DNA from: Chondrocystis sp. NIES-4102
Lineage (GTDB): Bacteria; Cyanobacteriota; Cyanobacteriia; Cyanobacteriales; Xenococcaceae
Length of the DNA stretch: 64,000 bases
Direction of reading: 5' to 3'
Assembly (NCBI GenBank): GCA_002368355.1
Contig: AP018281.1
Location: 62,001-126,000 of the forward strand
Shown: positions 52,599-61,881 of the stretch, in pieces
How the letters are laid out: the number at the start of each line of letters is the position of its first letter
Position numbering within the stretch: position 1 is the first letter of the stretch
The notes under the pieces: model-generated
What the model was told of the DNA's origin: nothing
Database searches by the model: none
Seen by the model: the letters and a program-made list of their open reading frames with translations, nothing else
Translations under genes and position numbers: made by a program

Positions 52599-54554
52599 TT
52601 AAGCTTTAGTTTGGTTGTTGATCTGATGTTCAAACCACAAATACAAATTAACACTAATCCAAATCTTAATTGCATCTACAGCCGTATAAGATGATGAAAA
52701 AAAACGTTCATAAGCTTCTTGATAACAAACTGTATTTATATAATCTTTAATATATTTATAATCGTTATCTATGACTTTTTCTAATAAATGCTGTTCATAA
52801 CTTTGCATTCCACGCTCAAAAGCATAACTAAGATTTCCTTTTCCTTCGCGCCATTGTATTTCTTTGGGTAAGATATTTTCCATCCCACGACGCATGATCA
52901 TTCTTGTCCAGCCGTTACGCATTTTTTGGTTGGCAGGAAGAGATAGGCAAAACTCAACTAAACGTTTATCCCAAAAAGGGTATCTAACTTCAGTAGAAAA
53001 GGCTGCTGCTGTTCGATCTAAAAGTTCTAAAGTTGTGGAAATTGAACCGACATTGATAGTATTATAATGTTCTTCTTTTTCATTTTTTGTAGCAATATAG
53101 CTTTTTTCTAGCAGTTTTCTACGGTGTTGTTTATAGTTGAGATTCTCTGCCAACTGATGATTTAATAAAGCTGATAATAAAGCTTGGGGACTGATGTTAA
53201 TATTTCTTGAATTGATTTTGTCTATGATTGATTTGCAACGCCAATAAATAAAACGCAGAAACTTATACTTAGTCATAAATGGCTTAAGGGCATAAAGATG
53301 GAAATAAGTCCAAAATAGCGGGAGAAAAGGCACATTGAAACTTCGACAATATCCAGCCAATTCTGGAATAAGTTTGAGCCATCTACCTGCTTGCGCCAAT
53401 TCTCGCATATACCCAAAACCATGAGAAACAGCACTATCCCCATCAAATCCATCTAAAATTACACGCACGCCTAAAGAATTAGCTAACTCATAGGTTTTCC
53501 AGTTTAGATAAAGATTGCCAGCAAATTGGGGTTCATCTTGATGCCAAATTACTTTTTCAATATCGACAAAAGGACTAATTTTATCGCCATTAATGAAATG
53601 GGGTTTAACACCACCTCCATCGATAACCGCATTCATATAATAACGCTCGTCGGACTGGGAAACGGTATCGAAAATAGCAGAGAAAGTATGTAAATCCGAT
53701 TTACCATCTTCAGTTAAAATCTTGCGACCCATGCAGGTAATGGAAGAAGAATCTAAGCCTCCACTCAGCATCGATCCTACTGGATATGGCGAACGTAATC
53801 TACAGCGTACTGCTTCGGCGAAAATTTCTTTAAACTTAGCACTATATTCGGCATCAGATCCCAGCTTAAGTTCATAGGTCGGGTCGAGTGACCAATAGGA
53901 GTTAATATTAATTCCCTCACTGTTAACTTTTAAGGTATGAGCAGGGGGCAATCTTAAGATATCGTGATAGATAGTAATTTCTTTATCGTAAAAAGTAGAG
54001 GTGATAAATTCTGCTATTCTGATTTCATTAAGTATGCGCTTAACTTCTGGAACACAAAATAGAGCTTTTATTTCGGAGGCAAAGACAAAAATTTTTTGTG
54101 AGTAATAGTAGTAAAAAGGCTTAACGCCAAAATGATCTCTGGCGCAAAATAGAGACTGTTGTTGCTTATCCCAAATAGCAAAGGCAAAATCACCAAGGAG
54201 TTTATCGACGCAAGCCTCGCCCCAATATTGATAGGATGAGAGAATTAACTGACTATCGGTAATTGTTTCTGCATCAATATCAGCGATCGCTAATAATTTA
54301 ATTAACTCTTCGCGGTTGTCGATCCTAGCATCAGCAGTAATAACAAATTCTTCATTTTCACTAATATAGGGTAACTTTTCCCTCAAAGACTCTGGTGTCG
54401 TCCATAACATCCGATGAGCCAAACCTATACAATTATCTTGCCAAATGCCAGAATCATCGAGGCCTCGATGAGCCAATAATTCATTGATAGCAATCAAATG
54501 TTGGGGATCGACGGTTGTGTCATCGTTATAATAAATTCCTGCTATCGCGCTCAT
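52599..54554 (-). CDS. asparagine-synthetase-like lasso cyclase (copy 1)
   Basis: 651 residues. The start MSAIAGIYYN has no Cys2, so the glutaminase is inactive. The synthetase domain has MLSGGLDSSSITC (SGGLDSS at 264-270) and ILDGFDGDSAVSHG. It should adenylate the acceptor Asp and form the macrolactam of precursor 1. It overlaps the leader peptidase gene by four bases, indicating translational coupling. It is about as long as copy 2 and collinear with it, but clearly diverged. Confidence 0.9.
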   Translation of the reverse strand: MSAIAGIYYNDDTTVDPQHLIAINELLAHRGLDDSGIWQDNCIGLAHRMLWTTPESLREKLPYISENEEFVITADARIDNREELIKLLAIADIDAETITDSQLILSSYQYWGEACVDKLLGDFAFAIWDKQQQSLFCARDHFGVKPFYYYYSQKIFVFASEIKALFCVPEVKRILNEIRIAEFITSTFYDKEITIYHDILRLPPAHTLKVNSEGININSYWSLDPTYELKLGSDAEYSAKFKEIFAEAVRCRLRSPYPVGSMLSGGLDSSSITCMGRKILTEDGKSDLHTFSAIFDTVSQSDERYYMNAVIDGGGVKPHFINGDKISPFVDIEKVIWHQDEPQFAGNLYLNWKTYELANSLGVRVILDGFDGDSAVSHGFGYMRELAQAGRWLKLIPELAGYCRSFNVPFLPLFWTYFHLYALKPFMTKYKFLRFIYWRCKSIIDKINSRNINISPQALLSALLNHQLAENLNYKQHRRKLLEKSYIATKNEKEEHYNTINVGSISTTLELLDRTAAAFSTEVRYPFWDKRLVEFCLSLPANQKMRNGWTRMIMRRGMENILPKEIQWREGKGNLSYAFERGMQSYEQHLLEKVIDNDYKYIKDYINTVCYQEAYERFFSSSYTAVDAIKIWISVNLYLWFEHQINNQTKA

Positions 54555-55000
54555 GGTTTTAAATCTAATGGGGGAAGGGGCAGAATACGATAGCGATCAA
54601 GATCTGTTAAATCTCCAATTAATACCCGACCTTGGCTTTCGACCCAAGCGTGGGCTTCTAATTTTCCTGTGTTTTCTTTAGCTACGCCAATTTTTAAATT
54701 TGCAGCATAATCATTACAACTAAGCAAAACTTCCGTGGTCAAAGCACGAGCCAAACATTTTACATTTCCTGGCATATAACGACTGCTGACGTTTACAGCC
54801 CAAATTAACTTTTCAATACTATTACAGCGATAAAAGAAATGATATTTAGTCTGGATGGATAATAAAAATCTACGTAAGTTTGAGAATGTTACTCGCCATA
54901 AGCCTAACCTAACTAACGCAAGTAAAACAAAAACCTTAGAAACTAGCAAAATATCGCCTTGTCTAAACAATATTAGCTCAATCAACCGTTTTATTTTCAA
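54551..55000 (-). CDS. lasso leader peptidase B2 (transglutaminase-like Cys protease)
   Basis: 149 residues. The catalytic triad is Cys82 (VKCLARALT), His117 (EAHAWVE) and Asp130 (LIGDLTD), as in McjB-type B2 proteins. It removes the leader after delivery by the RRE protein. The split B1/B2 form is usual in most lasso clusters. It overlaps the B1 gene by 23 bases and the cyclase by four. It is the only B2 of the locus, so it must serve both precursors. Confidence 0.9.
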   Translation of the reverse strand: MKIKRLIELILFRQGDILLVSKVFVLLALVRLGLWRVTFSNLRRFLLSIQTKYHFFYRCNSIEKLIWAVNVSSRYMPGNVKCLARALTTEVLLSCNDYAANLKIGVAKENTGKLEAHAWVESQGRVLIGDLTDLDRYRILPLPPLDLKP

Positions 55001-55295
55001 TTGTCACTAAACCTTTATCTGCTAAATCTCTAACTAATTTTAGAATATAGTTATTGCATTGTTCGGGTTCTATGTCGTACTCTGATAAAATGCGATCGCT
55101 AATCTCTTCTAGAGTTTTTGATTGATTGATTAAGTTCCAGATTAAAGTACCAGTTTCGTTTAAACCGTAGTAAACTCCCGATTCAAGCTCCAAAATCACC
55201 GTTTCTCCCATTAAATCGGAAGAAGCTTGAGATTTACTAGGAGATATGAGCGAACTTAAAGTTATCTGTTGTGTGTCCCCTCTAAATGTTTCCAT
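54978..55295 (-). CDS. RRE / PqqD-like B1 protein of lasso locus
   Basis: 105 residues with the PqqD fold: VILELESGVYYGLNETGTLIWNLIN, SKTLEEISDRILSEYDIEPEQC, LVRDLADKGLVTI. RRE proteins bind the leader, here through the F-x-x-P-x-L motif. It is the first gene of the minus-strand RiPP run, so the main promoter is expected in the 362-bp region upstream. Only one RRE is present for two precursors. Confidence 0.9.
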   Translation of the reverse strand: METFRGDTQQITLSSLISPSKSQASSDLMGETVILELESGVYYGLNETGTLIWNLINQSKTLEEISDRILSEYDIEPEQCNNYILKLVRDLADKGLVTIENKTVD

Positions 55296-55657
55296 TCCTT
55301 TAAAATTTCTAGGTAAAATTACTTGCTATAACTAAAATAATACAGATATGCTTATAAAGAGTAAAGATAAATAAGTTTTTTTACAAAGCTGAAAATAATA
55401 AGTATTTTTCCTATTTTTTATCTTTTGTAGTCTAAAAGAATATATTGTATATCAAACTATAGTTATAGTAAAAAATTTTTAAGGATATGCGATCAAGCAT
55501 TTAGGTTTGGCAAAGCGTAAAAATATTAGAATTGCATATTATTAGTGGTTAGTATACCTCAACCCTCAACCAATATAAATGTATAGCAAGTTTTTACAAT
55601 AATAAGTTTGTTTTTAAGATTCAATTTATTTTTATTTAGTTTAATAGGAGAATAGCA
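55296..55657. other. 362-bp divergent promoter region
   Basis: AT-rich spacer between the RiPP operon (minus) and the polysaccharide genes (plus). It ends with AGGAGA, the ribosome binding site of the Wzc-like gene with its TTG start. No gene and no strong dyad was identified. Confidence 0.5.
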
Positions 55658-57919
55658 TTGTCAGACATAGTTGCCATTGAGGGAAAAAGTACAGATACAA
55701 CTCCCCGACAAGGAATGAATTTCACACCACTGTTAAGAACAGCAAAGAGAAAAGCCTTGTTAATTGTTGCTATTGCTTCATTAGTAACCTCAGTTTACAT
55801 TTATAAAGACAACCAAAAAAATCCTGCACTTAAATATACGGGGGGTTTCCAACTTTTAGTCGAACCTCTAACCCTAGAAGCAAAGTCCTCAGAACCTAGT
55901 ACCCTGATTAATTCACAGGGAATTCCTAACGATAGGCTGGCAACTGTAGATTATCCCACGATGTTAAGGATATTAAAATCCCCAGATATATTATCTCAAA
56001 TTACAGAACGAGTAAAAAAAACGTACAAAAATTTTACTGTCGATAGATTAGCTCAAAATCTTATAGTAGAGAGGGTAGCAGATAGTAAAAATGCTTTAGA
56101 TGCGAGTAAAATTTTGGCAGTAAGCTATACAGAACAAGATCCAGATCTTGTTGAATTGGTTTTAGAAACAACGGCTCAAAAATATTTAGAATATTCCCTC
56201 AACAGTCGTAAACAGGGAATTAATAAAGGTATAGAATTTATCGAACGACAACTACCAGAATTAGATCAAGAAGTAACTCAAGATTTAAATGAAATCCAAA
56301 AGATCCAAGAGCAGTATCGGTTATTTCAAGCAGATGCCAAGGGTGAGTCGTTATTAGGAAAATTGAGTGAGCTTGAGTCTCAGCAACTGGAAACTCAAAA
56401 AGAAATTCAAGAACAAACACAGGTGATCAAGAGCTTGGAGTCTCAGCTTGGAATAACTGCTAATGAAGCTGTAACTATTGCAGCATTGAGGGAAAATCCT
56501 AGCTATCAAAAGTTAATAGAGCAATTTAAAGATAGAGAAAGAGAACTAGCATTAGCATCAACAAAATTTAAGTCAAACTCACCTCAAGTAACAAATCTAC
56601 TGGAAGAAAAACAAAAAATATCAGATCTACTCGATATAGAGACAAAGAAAACTATAGTGGATGGAGAAATATCAGATCAAGTCAATAAATTTTTAGTCTT
56701 AGACAATAAAGACTCAATACTATTAACTTTAGTAGAGAAACTGGTGGAAGCTACAAATGAAAGAGACAAGTTACAAGCTCGCGAAGGGGTTTTAAGTAAA
56801 AACATTGCCTTATATGACAACCAAGCACAAAATTTTCCTGAAGTATCTCGCCAGTATAAGCAATTGCAGCAAGAACTAAGTATTGCTAATCGAACTAGGG
56901 AACAATTATTGGTTCAAAAAGATAAATTACACATACAGGCTTCGCAAACAGAAACCCCGTGGACAGTCGTTTCACAGCCTGAAATTATGAGAGATAACGC
57001 TGGAAACCCCAAACCTCTTCCTACTGATGCGGACAATGGAGCTTTGAAAGGGTTAATGGGAGGCTTGTTTTTGGGTTTAGCAACGGCATTTTTATTAGAG
57101 AAAATACGCAATGTTTTTTATTCTACCGATGACATTAGCGATGCTTTTAAATCATCCATAATTTTGGCACAGATCCCTTTAGAGCCAAGAGGTAAAATCG
57201 TCAAAAATCCTCAAACAATTAAAAATATTATCAATAAAGGCAAAAGGGCGCAGAATAACGATCGCAGTTCTTTTATAGATTCTATCGACGGCGTTTATAC
57301 GAACGTTGAATTTAAAACTGCTTTTGAAGATCTTTATGCCAACATATACTTCCGATATCGCCAAGATTCAATCAAAACCATAGCAGTTTGTTCAGCATCA
57401 GAAGGAGATGGCAAATCCACTATTGCGTTAAATTTAGCTCGTGCGATCGCTGCTGATGGTAAAAGAGTATTACTGGTCGATGCTAGTTTATTTAACTCTC
57501 AACTTGCCGAAATGTTGGTTTCAGCTAATCAAGTCGAAGATAACTTGTTTACTCTAATTGCTCCTCAAAAAATGTTGAAAAATTCAATAAATAGAGAGAA
57601 GCTGATGAATGAGTTTAGAAATAATTATGATTACGTGATTTATGATACGCCTTCACTTTTAGATTCAACTACTGCTGGCTTTTTAGCGGTAAATACAGAC
57701 GGTGTTCTATTAGTAGCAGCAATAAATAAAACTAAAAAATCATTATTTACTAAAGCCTACAAGCAAATAGAGCATTTCAAAATTCCTTTACTGGGTATAG
57801 TTACTAATCACGCAGGTTCAGTAAAGTTGGAGACAAACCCTTTAGTAAATCTGGAGCAGATTAAACTATTAGAGCCATCTAGCGCAAGAAAGTCTTCAGA
57901 TGCTCAAATCAATTCATAA
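55658..57919 (+). CDS. Wzc-like polysaccharide chain-length / BY-kinase-type protein
   Basis: 753 residues with a TTG start after AGGAGA. The first helix is about 33-50, a large periplasmic coiled coil lies between about 180 and 420 (Gln/Glu-rich), and the second helix is about 466-482 (GLMGGLFLGLATAFLLEK). A cytoplasmic P-loop domain follows: ASEGDGKST, VLLVDASLF and YVIYDTPSLLD. It regulates exopolysaccharide length. The C-terminal tail lacks the Tyr cluster of classical BY-kinases, so autophosphorylation may be absent or at other residues. Confidence 0.88.
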   Translation: MSDIVAIEGKSTDTTPRQGMNFTPLLRTAKRKALLIVAIASLVTSVYIYKDNQKNPALKYTGGFQLLVEPLTLEAKSSEPSTLINSQGIPNDRLATVDYPTMLRILKSPDILSQITERVKKTYKNFTVDRLAQNLIVERVADSKNALDASKILAVSYTEQDPDLVELVLETTAQKYLEYSLNSRKQGINKGIEFIERQLPELDQEVTQDLNEIQKIQEQYRLFQADAKGESLLGKLSELESQQLETQKEIQEQTQVIKSLESQLGITANEAVTIAALRENPSYQKLIEQFKDRERELALASTKFKSNSPQVTNLLEEKQKISDLLDIETKKTIVDGEISDQVNKFLVLDNKDSILLTLVEKLVEATNERDKLQAREGVLSKNIALYDNQAQNFPEVSRQYKQLQQELSIANRTREQLLVQKDKLHIQASQTETPWTVVSQPEIMRDNAGNPKPLPTDADNGALKGLMGGLFLGLATAFLLEKIRNVFYSTDDISDAFKSSIILAQIPLEPRGKIVKNPQTIKNIINKGKRAQNNDRSSFIDSIDGVYTNVEFKTAFEDLYANIYFRYRQDSIKTIAVCSASEGDGKSTIALNLARAIAADGKRVLLVDASLFNSQLAEMLVSANQVEDNLFTLIAPQKMLKNSINREKLMNEFRNNYDYVIYDTPSLLDSTTAGFLAVNTDGVLLVAAINKTKKSLFTKAYKQIEHFKIPLLGIVTNHAGSVKLETNPLVNLEQIKLLEPSSARKSSDAQINS

Positions 57920-58004
57920 TCAAAAATTGTTAAACATCAAAGCCAAATAATCAAGACATCAAATCAATTTAAATTTGAGTTGAATCACTATAAAAAAGCT
58001 AATT

Positions 58005-58970
58005 ATGGATTTACGATGGCATATCAATACAGCTTTAGCCCAAATAGCTATTAAGTTCTTAAAATGGAGCAAATGGTATGATGGTTACTGGAATCATTGG
58101 CGAGGAGATATTTTTAACTACGCCCAAAAACAGGGATTACACATATTACCAGTTCACTATTACTCTCCAATTCCCAATACAGCAGAACTTCCTACATCTG
58201 TTTGGAATAATCAAAGCGAGTTAAAAGGGATAAATCTTAATATAGAATCGGGACTTGAATTATTAACCAAACTGTCGACGTGTTATCAACAAGAATACCT
58301 GAAGTTTCCATCAGAACCGATAAATAGCGATCGCGAATATTATCTTAATAACTCTGCTTATGGGCGTGGCGATGCAGAAATTCTGTATAGCATGATTAGA
58401 CATATTAAACCTAAAAGAATCATTGAAATTGGTTCTGGAAGAACAACATTATTGATATCACAAGCTATTAATCAGAATAAATTAGAAAATACTAGTTACT
58501 CCTGTGATTTTCTAGCAATTGAGCCTTATCCTCCTGAATATTTAGTACCCCCACCTGCTGAGGTTACTAAAATGTTACCAGTTCAACTTCAATTAGTTCC
58601 CATCGATCAGTTTACTTGTTTAGAAGAAAATGACATTTTATTTATAGACTCTACTCATGTTGCAAGCATTGGGAGCGATGTAGTTTATGAATATCTGGAA
58701 ATTCTTCCTCGCTTAGCTTCTGGAGTGATGGTACATATAGACGATATATTTTTACCTATGAACTATCCGAAAAAATGGATTGATGAAGCGCGATTTTTTT
58801 GGAATGAACAGTATTTACTGCAAGCATTTTTGTCTTTTAATCAGGCATTTCAAGTCATTATGCCAACCTATGCTTTAAGTAAACAATATACTGAAGTTTT
58901 TGAAGCTTGTATTCCATCTTGTAAAGAACAAAAATCGTCTCCAAGCTCATTTTGGATCAAGAAAACTTAG
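58005..58970 (+). CDS. class I SAM-dependent methyltransferase-like protein
   Basis: 321 residues. The SAM loop RIIEIGSGRTTLLIS follows a region YGRGDAEILYSMIRHIKP. The acidic FIDSTHVASIGSDVVYEYLEILPRL and HIDDIFLP complete the Methyltransf_24-like pattern. It may methylate a sugar or other precursor of the extracellular polymer. It lies between the Wzc-like and flippase genes in the same orientation. Confidence 0.75.
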   Translation: MDLRWHINTALAQIAIKFLKWSKWYDGYWNHWRGDIFNYAQKQGLHILPVHYYSPIPNTAELPTSVWNNQSELKGINLNIESGLELLTKLSTCYQQEYLKFPSEPINSDREYYLNNSAYGRGDAEILYSMIRHIKPKRIIEIGSGRTTLLISQAINQNKLENTSYSCDFLAIEPYPPEYLVPPPAEVTKMLPVQLQLVPIDQFTCLEENDILFIDSTHVASIGSDVVYEYLEILPRLASGVMVHIDDIFLPMNYPKKWIDEARFFWNEQYLLQAFLSFNQAFQVIMPTYALSKQYTEVFEACIPSCKEQKSSPSSFWIKKT

Positions 58971-59063
58971 ATGTTATAGAGGCGAATATTTGCAGACTTG
59001 TTGCTCAATGATGCTTTTGGCTATTTATATAACTACAAAATATTAACTTAAAATTAAATTACA

Positions 59064-60410
59064 GTGTCATCAAGTTTACTTAAAAAACAAGCTGTCAAAG
59101 GAACTATTTGGACTATTTTTGCGTATGGAGCAAGTCAAGTATTAAGATTTGGTAGTAACATCATCTTAACTCGATTGCTAGTACCAGAACTGTTTGGGTT
59201 GATGGCTCTGGTTCAGGTATTTATTCAAGGTTTAAATTTATTTTCTGATATTGGAATTAATCCAAGTATTATCAGGAGCGAGCGCGGAGACGATCCTGAA
59301 TTTTTGAATACAGCCTGGACTTTACAGGTGATACGAGGATTTTGTTTGTGGTTTGGTTGTTTAGTAATTGCTTACCCAGTAGCCAACTATTACGAAGAAC
59401 CACGGCTTATCTGGCTAATTCCTTTAGTCGGGTTAAATACAATTATTTCAGGATTTAATTCCACCAGTCTTGCTACCCTCAATCGACATATGGAGATTGA
59501 CAAGCTATCAAAACTGGAGTTGGGAGTACAGATTGTTTCTATAGCAGTCATGATTATCTGGGCTTGGATAAGTCCAACTATTTGGGCTTTGGTTGCAGGA
59601 AATTTAATATCTATTTTTCTTAAGACATTTTGGAGTCATTATTTAAATGTAGGAAAGAGTAACCGTTTTAGTTGGAATAAAGATGTCCTAAATGAAATAA
59701 TTTCTTTTGGAAGATGGATATTTGTTTCTACCACCATGACATTTTTAGCTTCTCAAGCAGATCGAATTTTGTTAGGTAAGCTTTTTTCTTTAGAGATGTT
59801 GGGGGTATATATAATTGCTTTTACTTTTGCCGATATACCAAAACAAATAAGCTTAAAAATTAGCACCCAAGTGATATTTCCTGCGATATCTAAAATGACA
59901 AATTTGTCTCGTAAAGCATTTAGAGCCAAAATTATCCAGAAACGCTGGAAAATGCTTATTATATTAGCATTGGTGGTTACTATTTTAGTTAGCTTTGGAG
60001 ACTTAATTATTATTAGGCTGTACGATGCCAGATATCAATCAGCAGCTTGGATGTTACCTATTTTAGCTTTAGGTCTTTGGCCGTTACTACTCTCTGTAAC
60101 TATAGATCCTTCTCTTTATGTAATTGGCAAACCTGTATATCCAGCTATCGGTAGTTTATTTAAGTTTATATATATGTTGATTATGCTACCTCTAGGATTT
60201 TCTAAGTTTGGTACTGTTGGAGCGGTAACCGTCATTGCCTTTAACGATTTGCCTTTTTATGCAGTAGTTATCTATGGTTTGTGGAAAGAAAAATTATCAG
60301 CAATCTTGCAAGATATCCAAGCAACTATTTTACTATTAGCTTTAGTTACATCATTGGTCATGACTCGATGGATATTAGGTTTTGGTTTGCCGTTAGAGAA
60401 AATTTTATAA
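59064..60410 (+). CDS. polysaccharide flippase (Wzx-like, MATE/MOP superfamily)
   Basis: 448 residues with a GTG start. About twelve helices. AVKGTIWTIFAYGASQVLRFGSNIILTRLLVPELFGLMALV is typical of the N-terminus of the Wzx-type family. A cytoplasmic Arg/Lys segment RKAFRAKIIQKRWKM lies in the middle. It should move lipid-linked repeat units across the inner membrane. Operon position is third of the plus-strand polysaccharide run. Confidence 0.88.
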   Translation: MSSSLLKKQAVKGTIWTIFAYGASQVLRFGSNIILTRLLVPELFGLMALVQVFIQGLNLFSDIGINPSIIRSERGDDPEFLNTAWTLQVIRGFCLWFGCLVIAYPVANYYEEPRLIWLIPLVGLNTIISGFNSTSLATLNRHMEIDKLSKLELGVQIVSIAVMIIWAWISPTIWALVAGNLISIFLKTFWSHYLNVGKSNRFSWNKDVLNEIISFGRWIFVSTTMTFLASQADRILLGKLFSLEMLGVYIIAFTFADIPKQISLKISTQVIFPAISKMTNLSRKAFRAKIIQKRWKMLIILALVVTILVSFGDLIIIRLYDARYQSAAWMLPILALGLWPLLLSVTIDPSLYVIGKPVYPAIGSLFKFIYMLIMLPLGFSKFGTVGAVTVIAFNDLPFYAVVIYGLWKEKLSAILQDIQATILLLALVTSLVMTRWILGFGLPLEKIL

Positions 60411-60426
60411 AAAAGAACAAACATCA

Positions 60427-61518
60427 ATGAAAATCATATTTGTTTTGCCACGTCTTTCTCTATCAGGAGGAAATCGTGTTGTAGCTATTTATGCAGACAA
60501 GTTGCAACAGCGAGGTCATGATGTTTTTTTGATTTCTCAACCTATGAGACCAATAACTATAAAAGAGCAAATCAAATCATTATTAAGAAATAAAAAAATA
60601 GCTCTAAAGGAAAAGCCAGCACCTTTTTTTGATATTTTAAATGTTCCGCACAAAGTTTTAGAGCGAGAGCGTCCCGTAACTGATGCAGATGTTCCAGATG
60701 CAGATATAGTCATAGCTACTTGGTGGCAAACTGCGGAATGGGTTGCTAATTTATCTAATACTAAAGGCGCGAAAGCTTATTTCATACAGCACCATGAAAT
60801 TCACGATCCTTTACCAAGAAATAGAGTGGAAGCTACTTATTTATTACCATTGTATAAAATTACTATTGCTAAATGGTTGGTAAATTTAATGAATATAAAA
60901 TATCAAGATAATCATGTTTCTCTAGTGCCAAATAGCGTTGATACGAAACAGTTTTTTTCTTCACCTCGTAGTAAACAATCAGTTCCAACTGTAGGAATGA
61001 TGTATAGTCTTCAAAAATGGAAAGGTGTGGATATTAGTTTAGAAGCTTTTAAATTAGCTAATAGCACTATTAAAGATCTACGTTTGCTTGTACTTGGACA
61101 ACACAAACCTTTGCCTGAACTATTATTACCTTCAAACAGTGAATTCATTTATCAACCACCTCAAGAGCAAATAAAAGATATTTATTCTCAATGTGATGCA
61201 TGGCTTTTTGGTAGTCGTTCGGAAGGTTTTGGGCTACCAATTTTAGAAGCAATGGCTTGTCGAACTCCAGTTATAGCAACTCCTGCTGGTGCTGCTCCAG
61301 AACTTCTAGCTAATGGTGGTGGAATATTAGTTAAACCAGAAGATCCAGAAGATATGGCAAGAGCTATTTTACATATTTGTAATCTTTCTAATCAAGAATG
61401 GCGATTTATGTCTGATGCTGCTTATAAAACTGCCACTAGTTACACTTGGGATGATGCTACCAACTTATTTGAAAAAGCTCTTTATACTGCAATAGGAAGG
61501 AAAACAGACGATGACTAA
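60427..61518 (+). CDS. glycosyltransferase family 4
   Basis: 363 residues, GT-B fold. N-terminal RLSLSGGNRVVAIYADKL. Donor-site motif GSRSEGFGLPILEAMACRTPVIATPAGAAPELL (E-x7-E) and GGILVKPEDPEDMARAIL. It adds a sugar to the repeat unit, probably at the cytoplasmic face. It follows the flippase by 16 bases, so the two are cotranscribed. Which sugar is used cannot be read. Confidence 0.9.
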   Translation: MKIIFVLPRLSLSGGNRVVAIYADKLQQRGHDVFLISQPMRPITIKEQIKSLLRNKKIALKEKPAPFFDILNVPHKVLERERPVTDADVPDADIVIATWWQTAEWVANLSNTKGAKAYFIQHHEIHDPLPRNRVEATYLLPLYKITIAKWLVNLMNIKYQDNHVSLVPNSVDTKQFFSSPRSKQSVPTVGMMYSLQKWKGVDISLEAFKLANSTIKDLRLLVLGQHKPLPELLLPSNSEFIYQPPQEQIKDIYSQCDAWLFGSRSEGFGLPILEAMACRTPVIATPAGAAPELLANGGGILVKPEDPEDMARAILHICNLSNQEWRFMSDAAYKTATSYTWDDATNLFEKALYTAIGRKTDDD

Positions 61519-61881
61519 ATGTATTTAAAATAATGTCTTTATAAAGAGACAATAGTCTTTTATGACATATCATTTATCACAAATTTATGGCAAAATTTTT
61601 GACAATAAAGTTGGAGCAGATAAGCGCGAAGTTATCACAAGAAGAAACAAGTAAGCGAAGCCTTTAATTTACTTACAAAGATTTCAAAAAGCAAAAAATG
61701 TAGCTTTTGATTAACCTATACAAAACTATAAATTGTTATCAAAGAAACTTAAATACTTATTAATATATAAGGCAAGGATTATAGTTAAAGAACAGTTTGA
61801 ACTTTTTTAAACGCCTCTTTAGCTGCAAAATTATTTAAATTATCCCTCATGTTACGTTCCCACTGAAAGAATATAAAGAAT
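61519..61881. other. 363-bp intergenic region
   Basis: No secure gene. A 30-codon frame at 61562-61654 (begins MTYHLSQIYGKIF) has no ribosome binding site and may be a remnant. The leader of the polymerase gene follows. Confidence 0.45.
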
